DNA from: Propionivibrio limicola | GTDB lineage: Bacteria > Pseudomonadota > Gammaproteobacteria > Burkholderiales > Rhodocyclaceae | Reading direction: 5' to 3' | Assembly (NCBI RefSeq): GCF_009469695.1 | Contig: NZ_SSSR01000002.1 | Coordinates: 62,001-126,000, forward strand | DNA length: 64,000 nucleotides | Part shown: one piece after another, positions 50,823-59,732 of the stretch | Position numbering within the stretch: position 1 is the first letter of the stretch | Layout: each line of letters starts with the position of its first letter | Notes under the pieces: model-generated | Database searches by the model: none | Seen by the model: the letters and a program-made list of their open reading frames with translations, nothing else | Told to the model about the DNA's origin: nothing | Program-made: the position numbers and the translations under genes

Positions 50823-52012
50823 TGCGGGTTGCAATGGTTTCCGATGTTTACTTCCCACGGATCAATGGTGTGTCGACGGCCATCCGGACGTATCGCGAGT
50901 CGCTGCGTGCGCAGGGCGTCGAGGTCCGCCTGATTGCGCCGGATTACGGTACCGAGTGTCACGAGGATTGGATTGCCCGCGTGCCGGGGCGGCGCGTGCC
51001 GTTTGATCCGGAAGACAGGCTGGTTCGTTGGGGGGCGATGCATCGGGCGGTTGAAGAAGTGGTCAAATCCGGCTGCGATCTCATTCACGTGCAAACGCCG
51101 TTCGCCGCCCATTACGCCGGGACTGCTGCTGCCAAACGCTACGATGTGCCGGTGATCGCCACCTACCACACGCTGTTCGAAGAGTATCTGGCCCATTACG
51201 CGAAGTTTGTTCCGGCCTCATGGCTGCGCGGGTTGGCGCGCAATTTTTCCCGCCGCCAGTGTAATGAACTCGACGCGGTGATCGTTCCGTCGAAAGCGAT
51301 CTGGGAACGGCTGGCCGAGTATTACGTGGCGACGCCGATGCACATTCTGCCGACCGGCGTTTCGATCGGCGAGGCGGCTCCGGATGCCCGCGCGTCGTTC
51401 CGCGCCCGTCACCACATCGCGCCTGAGCGGCCGGTGGCGCTTTACGTCGGGCGCGTGGCGCACGAGAAAAACATCGATTTCCTGCTCGACGTTGCCGACC
51501 TGATGCGCGAGTCGGTGCCGGAAATGCTGCTCGTCATCGCCGGCGAAGGACCGGCCTTGCCGCATCTGCAGCGCTCGGTCGTCGAGCGCGGGCTGCAGCA
51601 AAGCGTTTCCTTCATCGGCTATCTCGATCGCCAAACCGAACTGCCGGCGTGCTATGCGGCTGCCGATGCCTTCGTTTTCGCCTCGCGCACGGAGACGCAG
51701 GGGCTGGTGCTGCTCGAAGCGATGGCGTGCGGCCTGCCGGTCGTGGCGCTGGCCGAAATGGGGACGGCCGACATCCTCGGTGCGCAGCGCGGCGCGCTGG
51801 TGCCGGACGACAATCCTTACGCCTTCTCGCTGGCGCTCACCCGCCTCTTGCGCGATTCCGCGTTGCACCAGCGTCTCTCCAGCGAGGCCCGCGACTATGC
51901 GCGCGAGTGGTCGAGCGACGCGCTGGCCGCCCGCATGGCAGGCCTTTATCGCCAGATTCTTTCCGCCCATCTGGATCGGCGCGTGCGCGACTTCAAACTG
52001 TCGCCGTTGTAG
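50822..52012 (+). CDS. GT4-family glycosyltransferase, Agt-like
   Basis: This 396-aa GT-B glycosyltransferase of CAZy family GT4 has an N-terminal acceptor domain opening VAMVSDVYFPRINGVSTAI (about residues 3-21), a C-terminal donor domain opening PVALYVGRVAHEKNIDFLL (about 203-221), and the nucleotide-sugar motif ASRTETQGLVLLEAMACGLP (about 292-311), with the E-x7-E signature. The ATG at 50822 shares a base with the upstream stop; a TTG one codon earlier is unlikely. Relatives include diacylglycerol glucosyl/glucuronosyltransferases (Agt) and mannosyltransferases. The PlcP-like partner suggests a diacylglycerol acceptor and a phosphorus-free glycolipid product. Confidence 0.78.
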   Translation: MRVAMVSDVYFPRINGVSTAIRTYRESLRAQGVEVRLIAPDYGTECHEDWIARVPGRRVPFDPEDRLVRWGAMHRAVEEVVKSGCDLIHVQTPFAAHYAGTAAAKRYDVPVIATYHTLFEEYLAHYAKFVPASWLRGLARNFSRRQCNELDAVIVPSKAIWERLAEYYVATPMHILPTGVSIGEAAPDARASFRARHHIAPERPVALYVGRVAHEKNIDFLLDVADLMRESVPEMLLVIAGEGPALPHLQRSVVERGLQQSVSFIGYLDRQTELPACYAAADAFVFASRTETQGLVLLEAMACGLPVVALAEMGTADILGAQRGALVPDDNPYAFSLALTRLLRDSALHQRLSSEARDYAREWSSDALAARMAGLYRQILSAHLDRRVRDFKLSPL

Positions 52013-52017
52013 GGGAA

Positions 52018-52037
52018 AGCCGGCTTGGTGGCCGGCT
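52018..52037 (+). terminator. Small GC-rich hairpin between the GT4 gene and dgkA
   Basis: AGCCGGC and GCCGGCT pair over a 6-nt loop starting 6 bp after the GT4 stop, with only GTTCC behind it. It is a weak or partial terminator. A TATACT at 52066-52071 could be a separate -10 for dgkA. Confidence 0.45.
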
Positions 52038-52104
52038 GTTCCGCTCCGTTAAATCCGTTCGTCGTTATACTTGCCGGCCTGTCGCGTCTGGCGAGGAGAA
52101 AAGT

Positions 52105-52488
52105 GTGTCCGAGGAAAGTCCCTTCAAAGGCAAGACCGGCTTGCGCCGGGTGTGGAATGCCTTCAATTACTCGCTGGCCGGTTTGCGCGCCGCCTTCACC
52201 TGCGAGGACGCGTTTCGCCAGGAAGTGTGGCTGGCGGTGATTCTGATTCCGGCGGCGTTCTGGCTGCCGGTCAGTTGGGGCGGACGGGCGCTGATGATCG
52301 CCAGCGTGTTGCTCGTGCTGATCGTCGAATTGCTCAATTCCGCCATCGAAGCGGCGGTCGATCGCGTCTCGCTCGACCGGCATCATCTGTCCAAGCGCGC
52401 CAAGGATATCGGTAGTGCTGCGGTGTTGATCGCGCTGGTCAATGTGGCCGCGGTGTGGGCCTGTGTGCTGCTTGAGGGAGTAAGGTAG
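52105..52488 (+). CDS. dgkA: Diacylglycerol kinase DgkA
   Basis: DgkA is a small trimeric inner-membrane kinase turning diacylglycerol into phosphatidic acid. The 127-aa protein has three hydrophobic segments (about 38-53, 57-73, 103-122) and the family signature VELLNSAIEAAVDRVS (about residues 73-88). The start is GTG at 52105, because GAGGAGA lies 6-12 bp upstream and the N-terminus SEESPFKGKTGLRRVWNAF then aligns with family members; no ATG is available. In this locus it would return diacylglycerol to phospholipid synthesis, the reverse branch of the PlcP/GT4 route. Confidence 0.93.
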   Translation: MSEESPFKGKTGLRRVWNAFNYSLAGLRAAFTCEDAFRQEVWLAVILIPAAFWLPVSWGGRALMIASVLLVLIVELLNSAIEAAVDRVSLDRHHLSKRAKDIGSAAVLIALVNVAAVWACVLLEGVR

Positions 52489-52496
52489 CGCGCTCT

Positions 52497-52949
52497 TCAG
52501 TTTTCCGGCCGGGCCGGGCACGGGTTGCTGTGACAAATGCAGGTGCCGCCGTGCGGGGCGTGCTGCAGGTTGCGCAAGATGGCGCAGTCGGCCGTGCTTT
52601 GTTCGGCGCCACTGCAGGTATTGCGCAGCGCGTGCAGTTGTTCCTCCAGTCGGTGCAGCGTTTCGATCTGCTGGTGGATGCGGACGATGTGCTCGTCGAT
52701 CAGGCGGTTGACGCGGTCGCAGCCTTGTTCCGGCGTTTGCTGGTACGCGCACAGCAAACGGATATCCGGCAGCCCCATGCCGAGCGAGCGGCAATGGCGG
52801 ATGAAACTCAGGCGCCGCAAGTGCGCCTCGTCGTACGTCCGGTAGCCGTTCGGCTCGCGTGCCGGTCGGTCGAGCAACGCCTTGCGCTCGTAAAAGCGGA
52901 TGGTTTCGATGTCGCATTCGGTGCGGCGGGCCAATTCGCCAATTCTCAT
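52497..52949 (-). CDS. MerR-family heavy-metal regulator, CadR/PbrR type
   Basis: This 150-aa metal-sensing activator has the N-terminal winged helix-turn-helix MRIGELARRTECDIETIRFYE, a dimerisation helix (about 75-110) and Cys77, Cys112 and Cys122, the three-Cys layout of Cd(II)/Pb(II) sensors. A His/Cys-rich tail (HGGTCICHSNPC) is also seen in that group. Spacing between the last two sensor cysteines is one residue longer than in the CadR/PbrR sequences I remember. The start is the ATG at 52947-52949. It diverges from the metal ATPase and is convergent with dgkA, 8 bp apart. Confidence 0.88.
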   Translation of the reverse strand: MRIGELARRTECDIETIRFYERKALLDRPAREPNGYRTYDEAHLRRLSFIRHCRSLGMGLPDIRLLCAYQQTPEQGCDRVNRLIDEHIVRIHQQIETLHRLEEQLHALRNTCSGAEQSTADCAILRNLQHAPHGGTCICHSNPCPARPEN

Positions 52950-52981
52950 GGTTGATTCCTGAACGGGATGTTTGTCGTCTA

Positions 52982-53012
52982 TTGACTCTGTAGTGGCTAC
53001 AGACTGTCTAAT
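52982..53012 (+). promoter_or_regulatory. MerR-type promoter/operator of the P-type ATPase gene
   Basis: TTGACT (52982-52987) and TCTAAT (53007-53012) are separated by 19 bp, the over-long spacer typical of MerR-controlled promoters. The spacer contains the perfect dyad CTGTAG-tgg-CTACAG (52988-53002). Bound regulator would untwist the spacer when metal is present. A GGAGGAAAG ribosome binding site follows before the ATG at 53040. Confidence 0.85.
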
Positions 53013-53039
53013 GATGGCATCGGTTCCGGAGGAAAGACC

Positions 53040-55319
53040 ATGCGTGCGCACGATACGGATTCATCTAAAGATTCGCCTTCATCCTGCTGTTGTGGCAGCC
53101 GCTGTAGTTCGCAACCGTCGCCCCCCGGCGATTCCGCTGATGGTGGGCCGGATAAGTTGGATAAGCCGCTACCCGCCGACGCGCGGCGTTGGCGCTGCCG
53201 CATCGACAACATGGATTGCCCGACCGAAGAACGGCTGATTCGCGGGCGGCTGGCGTCGATGCCGGGAATCGTTCGTCTCGACTTCAATTTGCTTGACCGG
53301 GAACTGACGGTCTTGCACCGGCTTGACGAGGTGCAGCCGGTTGTCGACGCGCTGCTGTCGATCGGCATGGCACCGCGCGTGCTCGATGGTGTGTCGGCAC
53401 CACCGCCCCTGCCAACGCTTGCCGGGCGGCAAAAGCTGTTGCTGGCTTTGAGCGGGGCGGCGGCTACGGCGGCCGAAGCGTGGGCGTGGGTCTTCGGCGA
53501 GGAAACGGCCTGGCCGGTGATCGCCCTGGCTGCCTTCTCGATTCTCTGCACCGGCCTGCCGACCGTTCGCAAAGGCTGGATCGCCCTGCGTCATTTCACG
53601 TTGAACATTTACTTCCTGATGACGCTGGCTGTGGCCGGGGCGCTGATTATTGGCCGCTGGCCGGAGGCGGCGATGGTCTTGTTCCTCTTCGCCGTGGCCG
53701 AAGCGATCGAAGGACTGGCGCTTGATCGCGCCCGGGCCGCGATCAAGTCGCTGACGGCGATGGCGCCGGAAACGGCGGAGGTGGTCGTCGATGGGAGGTG
53801 GCAGGTGCGTCCGATCTCCGATGTTGCGGTCGGCGCACGCATCCGTCTGCGCGCCGGCGCTCGCGTGCCGCTCGACGCTCGCGTCGACAGCGGCCATGTC
53901 GTGCTCGATCAGTCGCCGGTGACCGGCGAAAGCGTCCCGGTCGAGAAAATCGCCGGCGAAACGGTCTATGCCGGCTGTCTCATTGTCGATGGCAGCGGCG
54001 AGGCGACAGTTCTGGCCGACGTCGGGCACAGCACCCTGGCGCGCATTGCCGCCGCCATTCAGGAGGCGCAGGCGCAGCGGGCGCCGACCCAGCGCTTCGT
54101 CGACCGGTTCGCTCATTTCTATACGCCGGCCGTCGTGTTGCTGGCGATCGCGGTGGCCGTCCTCGGCCCCTGGGTGTCCGGGGGGAGTTGGCGGGAGTGG
54201 TTCTATCAGGCGCTCGTCATGCTGGTCATCGCTTGCCCCTGCGCGCTTGTCGTGTCCACGCCCGTGACGGTGGTGAGCGGACTGGCGGCGGCCGCACGGC
54301 GCGGCATTCTCATCAAGGGCGGCGTTTTCCTTGAAAGCGGGCGGCTGATGAAAGCGGTGGCGTTCGACAAGACCGGCACGCTGACGAAGGGGGCGCCGGT
54401 ACTGGTCGATGTCGTGTTGTCGGGAAACGCCGTCGATTCATTGACCCGTCGTGATGCGCTACGTATCGCCGCGAGTCTGGCCGATCACAGCACGCATCCG
54501 GTGGCGCAGGCCATTCTGGCCGGATGGCGGCTTCAGGCGGGTGGGGATGAACTGCTTCCCGTCGAGCGCTTCGAAGTTGTGCCCGGGCGTGGCGTTGCGG
54601 GGTACATCGACGGCGTGCGTTGGCAGCTTGGCAATCAGGTGGCGGTGTTGTTGTCGGCAGTGGAATCGTTGCAAGCCAGCGGGAATACGGTGGCCGTTCT
54701 TGCTTCTGCTGTCGGGGATGAGGTTCTTTTCGCCGTCGCCGATACGGTACGGGCCGAAAGTGCCGAGGCCGTTGCCGCGCTCAAGGCGCAGGGGGTTCAT
54801 CCGGTGGTATTGACCGGTGACAACGAGGTGGTCGGGAAGTCGATCGCCCGCCCGCTCGGGATCGACGACATCCGGGCCGGGCTATTGCCGGAAGATAAGC
54901 ACGCTGCCGTGGCTGAGCTGCATGCCCGCTACGGTTTTGTCGGCATGGTCGGGGATGGCATCAACGACGCGCCGGCGCTGGCGCGGGCCGATATCGGGAT
55001 TGCCATGGGCGCGGCCGGGACGGCGACCGCCTTGGAAACGGCGGATGTGGCGATCATGGACGATGACTTGCGCAAGGTGGCCGAGTTCATCGGTCTGAGT
55101 CAGCAGACGTGCCGTGTCCTCGCGCAGAACATCGTTCTGGCGCTCGGCATCAAGGCCGTCTTTCTGGCGCTTGCGGCGGGCGGCGTGGCGACCCTGTGGA
55201 TGGCGGTCTTCGCCGACGTCGGGGCGAGTTTGCTGGTCGTCTTCAACGGACTGCGACTGGCGCGTTCTCAGGCCGGGCCTGAACGGACAAAACGCCTCAA
55301 ATCTTCTGCAGCAAGGTGA
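53040..55319 (+). CDS. zntA: Zn/Cd/Pb-exporting P1B-type ATPase (ZntA/CadA type)
   Basis: This 759-aa heavy-metal efflux pump of the inner membrane has an N-terminal Cys-rich stretch (CCCGSRC, about residues 16-22) and a heavy-metal domain with the MDCPTEE metal site (about 59-65), the ZntA-style replacement of GMTCxxC. It also has the membrane CPC motif (ACPCALVV), the phosphorylated Asp in DKTGTLTKG (about 443-451), HP-containing STHPVAQ and MVGDGINDAPALARAD. It is controlled by the divergent MerR gene. The 3' end overlaps the convergent GGDEF gene by 23 bp. Metal choice among Zn, Cd and Pb is not decided by sequence; the regulator points to Cd/Pb. Confidence 0.92.
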   Translation: MRAHDTDSSKDSPSSCCCGSRCSSQPSPPGDSADGGPDKLDKPLPADARRWRCRIDNMDCPTEERLIRGRLASMPGIVRLDFNLLDRELTVLHRLDEVQPVVDALLSIGMAPRVLDGVSAPPPLPTLAGRQKLLLALSGAAATAAEAWAWVFGEETAWPVIALAAFSILCTGLPTVRKGWIALRHFTLNIYFLMTLAVAGALIIGRWPEAAMVLFLFAVAEAIEGLALDRARAAIKSLTAMAPETAEVVVDGRWQVRPISDVAVGARIRLRAGARVPLDARVDSGHVVLDQSPVTGESVPVEKIAGETVYAGCLIVDGSGEATVLADVGHSTLARIAAAIQEAQAQRAPTQRFVDRFAHFYTPAVVLLAIAVAVLGPWVSGGSWREWFYQALVMLVIACPCALVVSTPVTVVSGLAAAARRGILIKGGVFLESGRLMKAVAFDKTGTLTKGAPVLVDVVLSGNAVDSLTRRDALRIAASLADHSTHPVAQAILAGWRLQAGGDELLPVERFEVVPGRGVAGYIDGVRWQLGNQVAVLLSAVESLQASGNTVAVLASAVGDEVLFAVADTVRAESAEAVAALKAQGVHPVVLTGDNEVVGKSIARPLGIDDIRAGLLPEDKHAAVAELHARYGFVGMVGDGINDAPALARADIGIAMGAAGTATALETADVAIMDDDLRKVAEFIGLSQQTCRVLAQNIVLALGIKAVFLALAAGGVATLWMAVFADVGASLLVVFNGLRLARSQAGPERTKRLKSSAAR

Positions 55320-56976
55320 AACAGTTGTCGTTCTTGACGGAACAATCGGCGGCCTCGACGCGGTTGCGGCCGCTCCGTTTGGCGTTCAGCAGCGCAAAGT
55401 CGGCCGCTTCGGTCAGTGCTTGCGCCGTGTCGAACATCGGGAAGGAGGCGATGCCGGCGCTGAATGTTGCGTTGAGCGCACCGCTTGCGTGGGCGTGCGG
55501 CAGCGAGGCGAAATCGGCGCGGATGCGGTCGATGACGTTCAGCGCCTGATCGGGGGAAATGTCCGGCAAGGCGAGGATGAATTCCTCACCGCCGTAACGA
55601 CCGATCAGGTCGGTAGCCCGCAGTCGTCCCTTCAGCAACCAGGCCAGTCCGCGAATGACCTGATCGCCGACCGGGTGGCCGTAGGTGTCGTTGATCGACT
55701 TGAAGTGGTCGATGTCGATCATCGCAACCGTCAGCGAATGCGCCGGTGTCAGGGCGGCCAGCATCGTCTTGAGCCGGGATTTGGCCGCTGTGTGGTTGAG
55801 CAGGCCGGTCAGCCCGTCGAGGCGGGAGGAGCGTTGCGTTTCGCGGAAGCGCTCGATCTTGGTCTTGACGACGGCGGCCAGCAGCACCGGGTTGAAAGGC
55901 TTGCTCAGGAACTGGTCGCCGCCCAGACGCAGTGCTTCGACCTGTCGCCCAATGTCCGATTCGCCGGAGAGATAAACGATCGGTAGCGCTGTGTAGGCCG
56001 CCATCTGGCGCAGCACGCGAGTTGCCTCGACGCCGTTGAAACGCGGCATGTGCATGTCCATCAGGATCAGGTCGGGGCGATAGGATTGCAACTCTTCGAG
56101 CAGCGTGCCCGGATTGCGGATGGCATGGCTGTCGATGCCGTGTTCGGACAACGTGCGCTGGATCAGGGCGACGGCAACGCGGGAGTCCTCGACAAGAAGA
56201 ACGCGGTATTTTTCCTGCTCATGGCTTTGCACGAGGTCGAGCACGCAGTTGAGCACGCGCGAACAACCGTCCTCCATCGGTACCGTCAGATCGATGCCGG
56301 AACGCATCAGGGTGACGATGGTTTCGATATCCTGTGGTGCGTCGAGGTAGATCAACTGGCTTGCCGGATGGTGCGACCGCATGGCGGCGATGCAGGCATG
56401 CTGCGTCTTCAGGTCCGGGGCGGTGGTGGACGGAATGAAGAGGACGGCCAAGGGATGCGTGTCGCCGGTCGGATTTTCATCCCAGGCGTGTTTTTGTGTC
56501 TGGAATCCGAAGAAATCAATTTGCCGGCAAAGCGCGCTGGCCATTTTCCCCTTTTCCGGGGTGACAACGATTTTGATGTGGCGTGGCCGGATCCAGTCGA
56601 TCTCTCGCTTTTCTGTCGTTTGCTCTTCGGTACGGCGTTCGTGGGTCGTCAGCCGTGAGGTGGCGACAGCACCAAGCAGCGTGTCGACCTGACGTTGTAA
56701 AGCGACGATGTCCTGCGCGTCGATGGGATGGGTTTCCGCGCAGCCAAGATGGGTCAGCGCTGCGTTTTCCAATCCCTCGCAGAGGCGGACCAGTCCGGGG
56801 AGCCGCATGCGGCTGAAGTGCTCGGCCAGGCTATTGACGGCGACCGTGAATTCGATGAAATGCTCGAACGATCCGTGTGAAACGTAGTTGCCCCAGCGCG
56901 TTTGCAATACGTAAACGCGGTCGTTGATGACATTCGGAGGAAGCATCGCCATATCCCGGTCGTCGATGATAGCCAA
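55297..56976 (-). CDS. Response regulator with GGDEF (diguanylate cyclase) output
   Basis: This 559-aa soluble signalling protein likely makes cyclic di-GMP. The N-terminal ~115 residues are helical and Hpt-like but lack an obvious phospho-His motif. Residues about 130-250 look like a degenerate receiver, opening HIKIVVTPEKGKMASAL, without a clear phospho-Asp. Residues about 258-375 form a full receiver (VLLVEDSRVAV; phospho-Asp in LILMDMHMP; KPFNP). Residues about 390-550 are the GGDEF domain (DGLTGLLNHTAAKSRL, MIDIDHFKSIND, active site RYGGEEF). No RxxD inhibitory site is evident just before GGEEF. Its 3' end overlaps the metal ATPase gene on the other strand. Confidence 0.88.
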   Translation of the reverse strand: MAIIDDRDMAMLPPNVINDRVYVLQTRWGNYVSHGSFEHFIEFTVAVNSLAEHFSRMRLPGLVRLCEGLENAALTHLGCAETHPIDAQDIVALQRQVDTLLGAVATSRLTTHERRTEEQTTEKREIDWIRPRHIKIVVTPEKGKMASALCRQIDFFGFQTQKHAWDENPTGDTHPLAVLFIPSTTAPDLKTQHACIAAMRSHHPASQLIYLDAPQDIETIVTLMRSGIDLTVPMEDGCSRVLNCVLDLVQSHEQEKYRVLLVEDSRVAVALIQRTLSEHGIDSHAIRNPGTLLEELQSYRPDLILMDMHMPRFNGVEATRVLRQMAAYTALPIVYLSGESDIGRQVEALRLGGDQFLSKPFNPVLLAAVVKTKIERFRETQRSSRLDGLTGLLNHTAAKSRLKTMLAALTPAHSLTVAMIDIDHFKSINDTYGHPVGDQVIRGLAWLLKGRLRATDLIGRYGGEEFILALPDISPDQALNVIDRIRADFASLPHAHASGALNATFSAGIASFPMFDTAQALTEAADFALLNAKRSGRNRVEAADCSVKNDNCFTLLQKI

Positions 56977-57392
56977 TTATTATGCTCAAACGTTTTGTCA
57001 TGGACAATCATTTTTTTGATGACCTTTGGGAGTTGCTCGGGCATCCAAAGAACAGGCGGCGCATTCTTCTGCGGAAGAACGGGAGCTGATGCCGAATCTT
57101 CCGCCTGGACGATGCCGATCCAAACGTCGAATCCGGGGCTGAGTGGGGTGTGGCGAAACCGCGCAAACAAGGATGGCTGGCTGCTTTCTACCCGGCGGCA
57201 AAGCGTTGCCTTTCTTGCCTTGGTGTCGCGGTTAAAGTAGCATTGTCGGCTGGTGTCAAGGCGGTTTTTGCGCGCCTGCTCTGAAACTCCGAACGAAAAC
57301 TGGTGCGTCAGTTGGTTCAGTCTGACGGTTTTCGATTGGGAAGCTCAAATAAAGTTCCGAACAAGTTCCATATTCCTGAAAGGTAATCGTCT
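56977..57392. other. Intergenic region upstream of scpA
   Basis: These 416 bp lie between the divergent GGDEF and scpA genes. I see no convincing coding region; small open frames here have no family motifs and run into neighbours. It must hold the promoters of both genes. I could not fix a -35/-10 pair with normal spacing. CCTGAAAGGTAATCGTCT just before the scpA ATG supplies its ribosome binding site (GAAAGG). Confidence 0.5.
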
Positions 57393-59558
57393 ATGTCCAA
57401 CGAGAATAGCCCTGCGTTTCCTGATTCCTCCAATCTGGACGCCTGGAAAAAAGCCGCATCCAAATCCGCTCCTGGCGGTGACGTCGACGCCCTGAACTGG
57501 GTTACGTCGGAAGGTATCGTCGTCAAGCCCCTTTACACCAAGCAGGACGTCAAGGATCTGTCCAATATCGACACGCTTCCAGGCTTGCCGCCTTACATCC
57601 GCGGCCCGCAGGCGACCATGTACGCCGTGCGTCCATGGACGATTCGCCAGTACGCCGGTTTCTCCACCGCTGAAGAATCCAATGCCTTCTATCGCAAGGC
57701 GCTGGCTGCTGGCGGTCAGGGCGTTTCGGTGGCGTTTGACCTCGCAACGCACCGTGGCTATGACTCGGACAATCCTCGCGTCGTTGGCGACGTCGGCAAG
57801 GCCGGCGTGGCGATCGATTCCGTCGAAGACATGAAGATCCTGTTCGACGGCATCCCGCTCGACAAGATTTCCGTTTCGATGACCATGAACGGCGCCGTGT
57901 TGCCGGTTCTGGCCGGCTACATCGTTGCCGCCGAAGAACAGGGCGTGAAGCAGGACCAACTGTCCGGCACGATCCAGAACGACATCCTCAAGGAGTTCAT
58001 GGTTCGTAACACGTACATCTACCCGCCGAAGCCGTCGATGAAGATCATCTCGGACATCTTCGGGTACACCGCGCAACACATGCCGAAGTTCAACTCGATC
58101 TCGATCTCTGGCTACCACATCTCCGAAGCGGGCGCGAACCAGGCCATCGAACTGGCCTTCACGCTGGCCGACGGTAAGGAATACGTCCGCACCGGTATCG
58201 AATCGGGCCTCGACGTTGACGCTTTTGCCGGTCGCCTGTCGTTCTTCTGGGCCGTCGGCATGAACTTCTATCTCGAAATCGCCAAGATGCGTGCCGGCCG
58301 TATGCTGTGGCATCGCATCATGAGCGAATTCGGCGCCAAGAGCCCGAAGTCGATGATGCTGCGCACGCACAGCCAGACCTCCGGCTGGTCGCTGACCGAG
58401 CAGGATCCGTACAACAACGTGATCCGTACCACGATCGAAGCCATGGCCGCTGTTTTCGGCGGCACCCAGTCGCTGCATACCAACGCGCTCGACGAAGCCA
58501 TTGCGCTGCCGACCGAGTTCTCGGCACGTATCGCCCGTAACACGCAGATCATCATTCAGGAAGAAACCAAGATCTGTAACGTCGTCGATCCGTGGGCCGG
58601 TTCCTACATGATGGAAAAGCTGACCCAGGACATGGCCGACAAGGCATGGGCCATCATCCAGGAAATCGACAAGATGGGCGGCATGGTCAAGGCCGTCGAA
58701 TCCGGCTGGGCCAAGATGGAAGTCGAGAAGTGCGCGGCCGAAACGCAAGCCCAGATCGACTCCGGCAAGAAGGTCATCGTTGGCGTCAACAAGTACAAGC
58801 TGGCCAAGGAAGCCGATCTCGATATTCTCGATATCGACAATGTGGCCGTGCGTGAATCGCAGGTCGCCCGCATCAAGCAGATCCGCGCCACTCGCGACAG
58901 CGCGGCTGTTCAGGCCGCTCTCGACGCGCTGACCAAGTGTGCCGAAACCGGCGAAGGCAACCTGCTCGACTTCACCGTCAAGGCCATGCGTCTGCGCGCT
59001 ACCGTTGGTGAAGTTTCCGACGCGCTGGAAAAGGTCTTTGGCCGCTTCCGCGCCAACAACCAGACCATTTCCGGCGTTTATGGAGGCGTTGTGCAAGGAA
59101 TCGAAACTTGGGAAAGCATCAAGGCTGACGTCGAGAAGTTCGCCGCCGAAAATGGCCGTCGTCCGCGCATCATGATCGCCAAGTTGGGTCAGGACGGTCA
59201 CGATCGTGGCGCCAAGGTCGTGGCGACCGCCTACGCCGACCTCGGCTTCGACATCGACGTTGGCCCGCTCTTCCAGACGCCGGAAGAGGCTGCCCGTCAG
59301 GCGATCGAGAACGACGTGCACGCCATCGGCTGCTCGTCGCTCGCTGCCGGTCACAAGACGCTGGTGCCGCAACTGATCGAGTCGCTGAAGGCCCAGGGCG
59401 CGAACGATATCATCGTCTTCGCTGGCGGCGTCATCCCGGCGCAGGACTACGACGCGCTGTACGCGGCTGGTGCCAAGGCTGTTTTCGGTCCGGGTACCCG
59501 TATCGAAGATTCCGCTCGCAAAGTTCTGGAAGAAATCAACAAGGCCGTTAAAGCCTAA
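57393..59558 (+). CDS. scpA: Methylmalonyl-CoA mutase (single-subunit)
   Basis: This adenosylcobalamin enzyme interconverts succinyl-CoA and (R)-methylmalonyl-CoA. The 721-aa protein has the substrate-binding TIM barrel (about 30-560; [38 protein letters not shown]) and a C-terminal B12-binding domain (about 585-720), with the DGHDRG motif supplying the axial His (about residue 607). The size is that of homodimeric or catalytic-subunit mutases. It is followed by a terminator and then by its chaperone meaB. It serves propionate formation or propionyl-CoA use; no epimerase or carboxylase is in view. Confidence 0.96.
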   Translation: MSNENSPAFPDSSNLDAWKKAASKSAPGGDVDALNWVTSEGIVVKPLYTKQDVKDLSNIDTLPGLPPYIRGPQATMYAVRPWTIRQYAGFSTAEESNAFYRKALAAGGQGVSVAFDLATHRGYDSDNPRVVGDVGKAGVAIDSVEDMKILFDGIPLDKISVSMTMNGAVLPVLAGYIVAAEEQGVKQDQLSGTIQNDILKEFMVRNTYIYPPKPSMKIISDIFGYTAQHMPKFNSISISGYHISEAGANQAIELAFTLADGKEYVRTGIESGLDVDAFAGRLSFFWAVGMNFYLEIAKMRAGRMLWHRIMSEFGAKSPKSMMLRTHSQTSGWSLTEQDPYNNVIRTTIEAMAAVFGGTQSLHTNALDEAIALPTEFSARIARNTQIIIQEETKICNVVDPWAGSYMMEKLTQDMADKAWAIIQEIDKMGGMVKAVESGWAKMEVEKCAAETQAQIDSGKKVIVGVNKYKLAKEADLDILDIDNVAVRESQVARIKQIRATRDSAAVQAALDALTKCAETGEGNLLDFTVKAMRLRATVGEVSDALEKVFGRFRANNQTISGVYGGVVQGIETWESIKADVEKFAAENGRRPRIMIAKLGQDGHDRGAKVVATAYADLGFDIDVGPLFQTPEEAARQAIENDVHAIGCSSLAAGHKTLVPQLIESLKAQGANDIIVFAGGVIPAQDYDALYAAGAKAVFGPGTRIEDSARKVLEEINKAVKA

Positions 59559-59582
59559 TCCGGGCTGGCTGTTGTAGGTCTC

Positions 59583-59619
59583 AATTCGCCGCACCGTGCG
59601 CAAGCAGGTGCGGCGAATT
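59583..59619 (+). terminator. Rho-independent terminator of scpA
   Basis: AATTCGCCGCACC and GGTGCGGCGAATT form a perfect 13-bp stem with an 11-nt loop, followed by TTC. It begins 24 bp after the scpA stop, so meaB expression probably relies on read-through or its own promoter in 59620-59732. Confidence 0.8.
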
Positions 59620-59732
59620 TTCTTGGACGGCGACCTTTTGTTGCCTCTGTTGAACTTAAAGCTGTTTTCGCTGTTATTCACGTTCAGTCCGGATAACGGG
59701 CTGGTTAATTTTCCATTGTCTTTGTTAGAGAG

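Noticed and set aside
57253-57495. An 80-codon open frame spanning the scpA start.
   Set aside because: It overlaps scpA in a different frame and has no recognisable sequence; scpA is certain.
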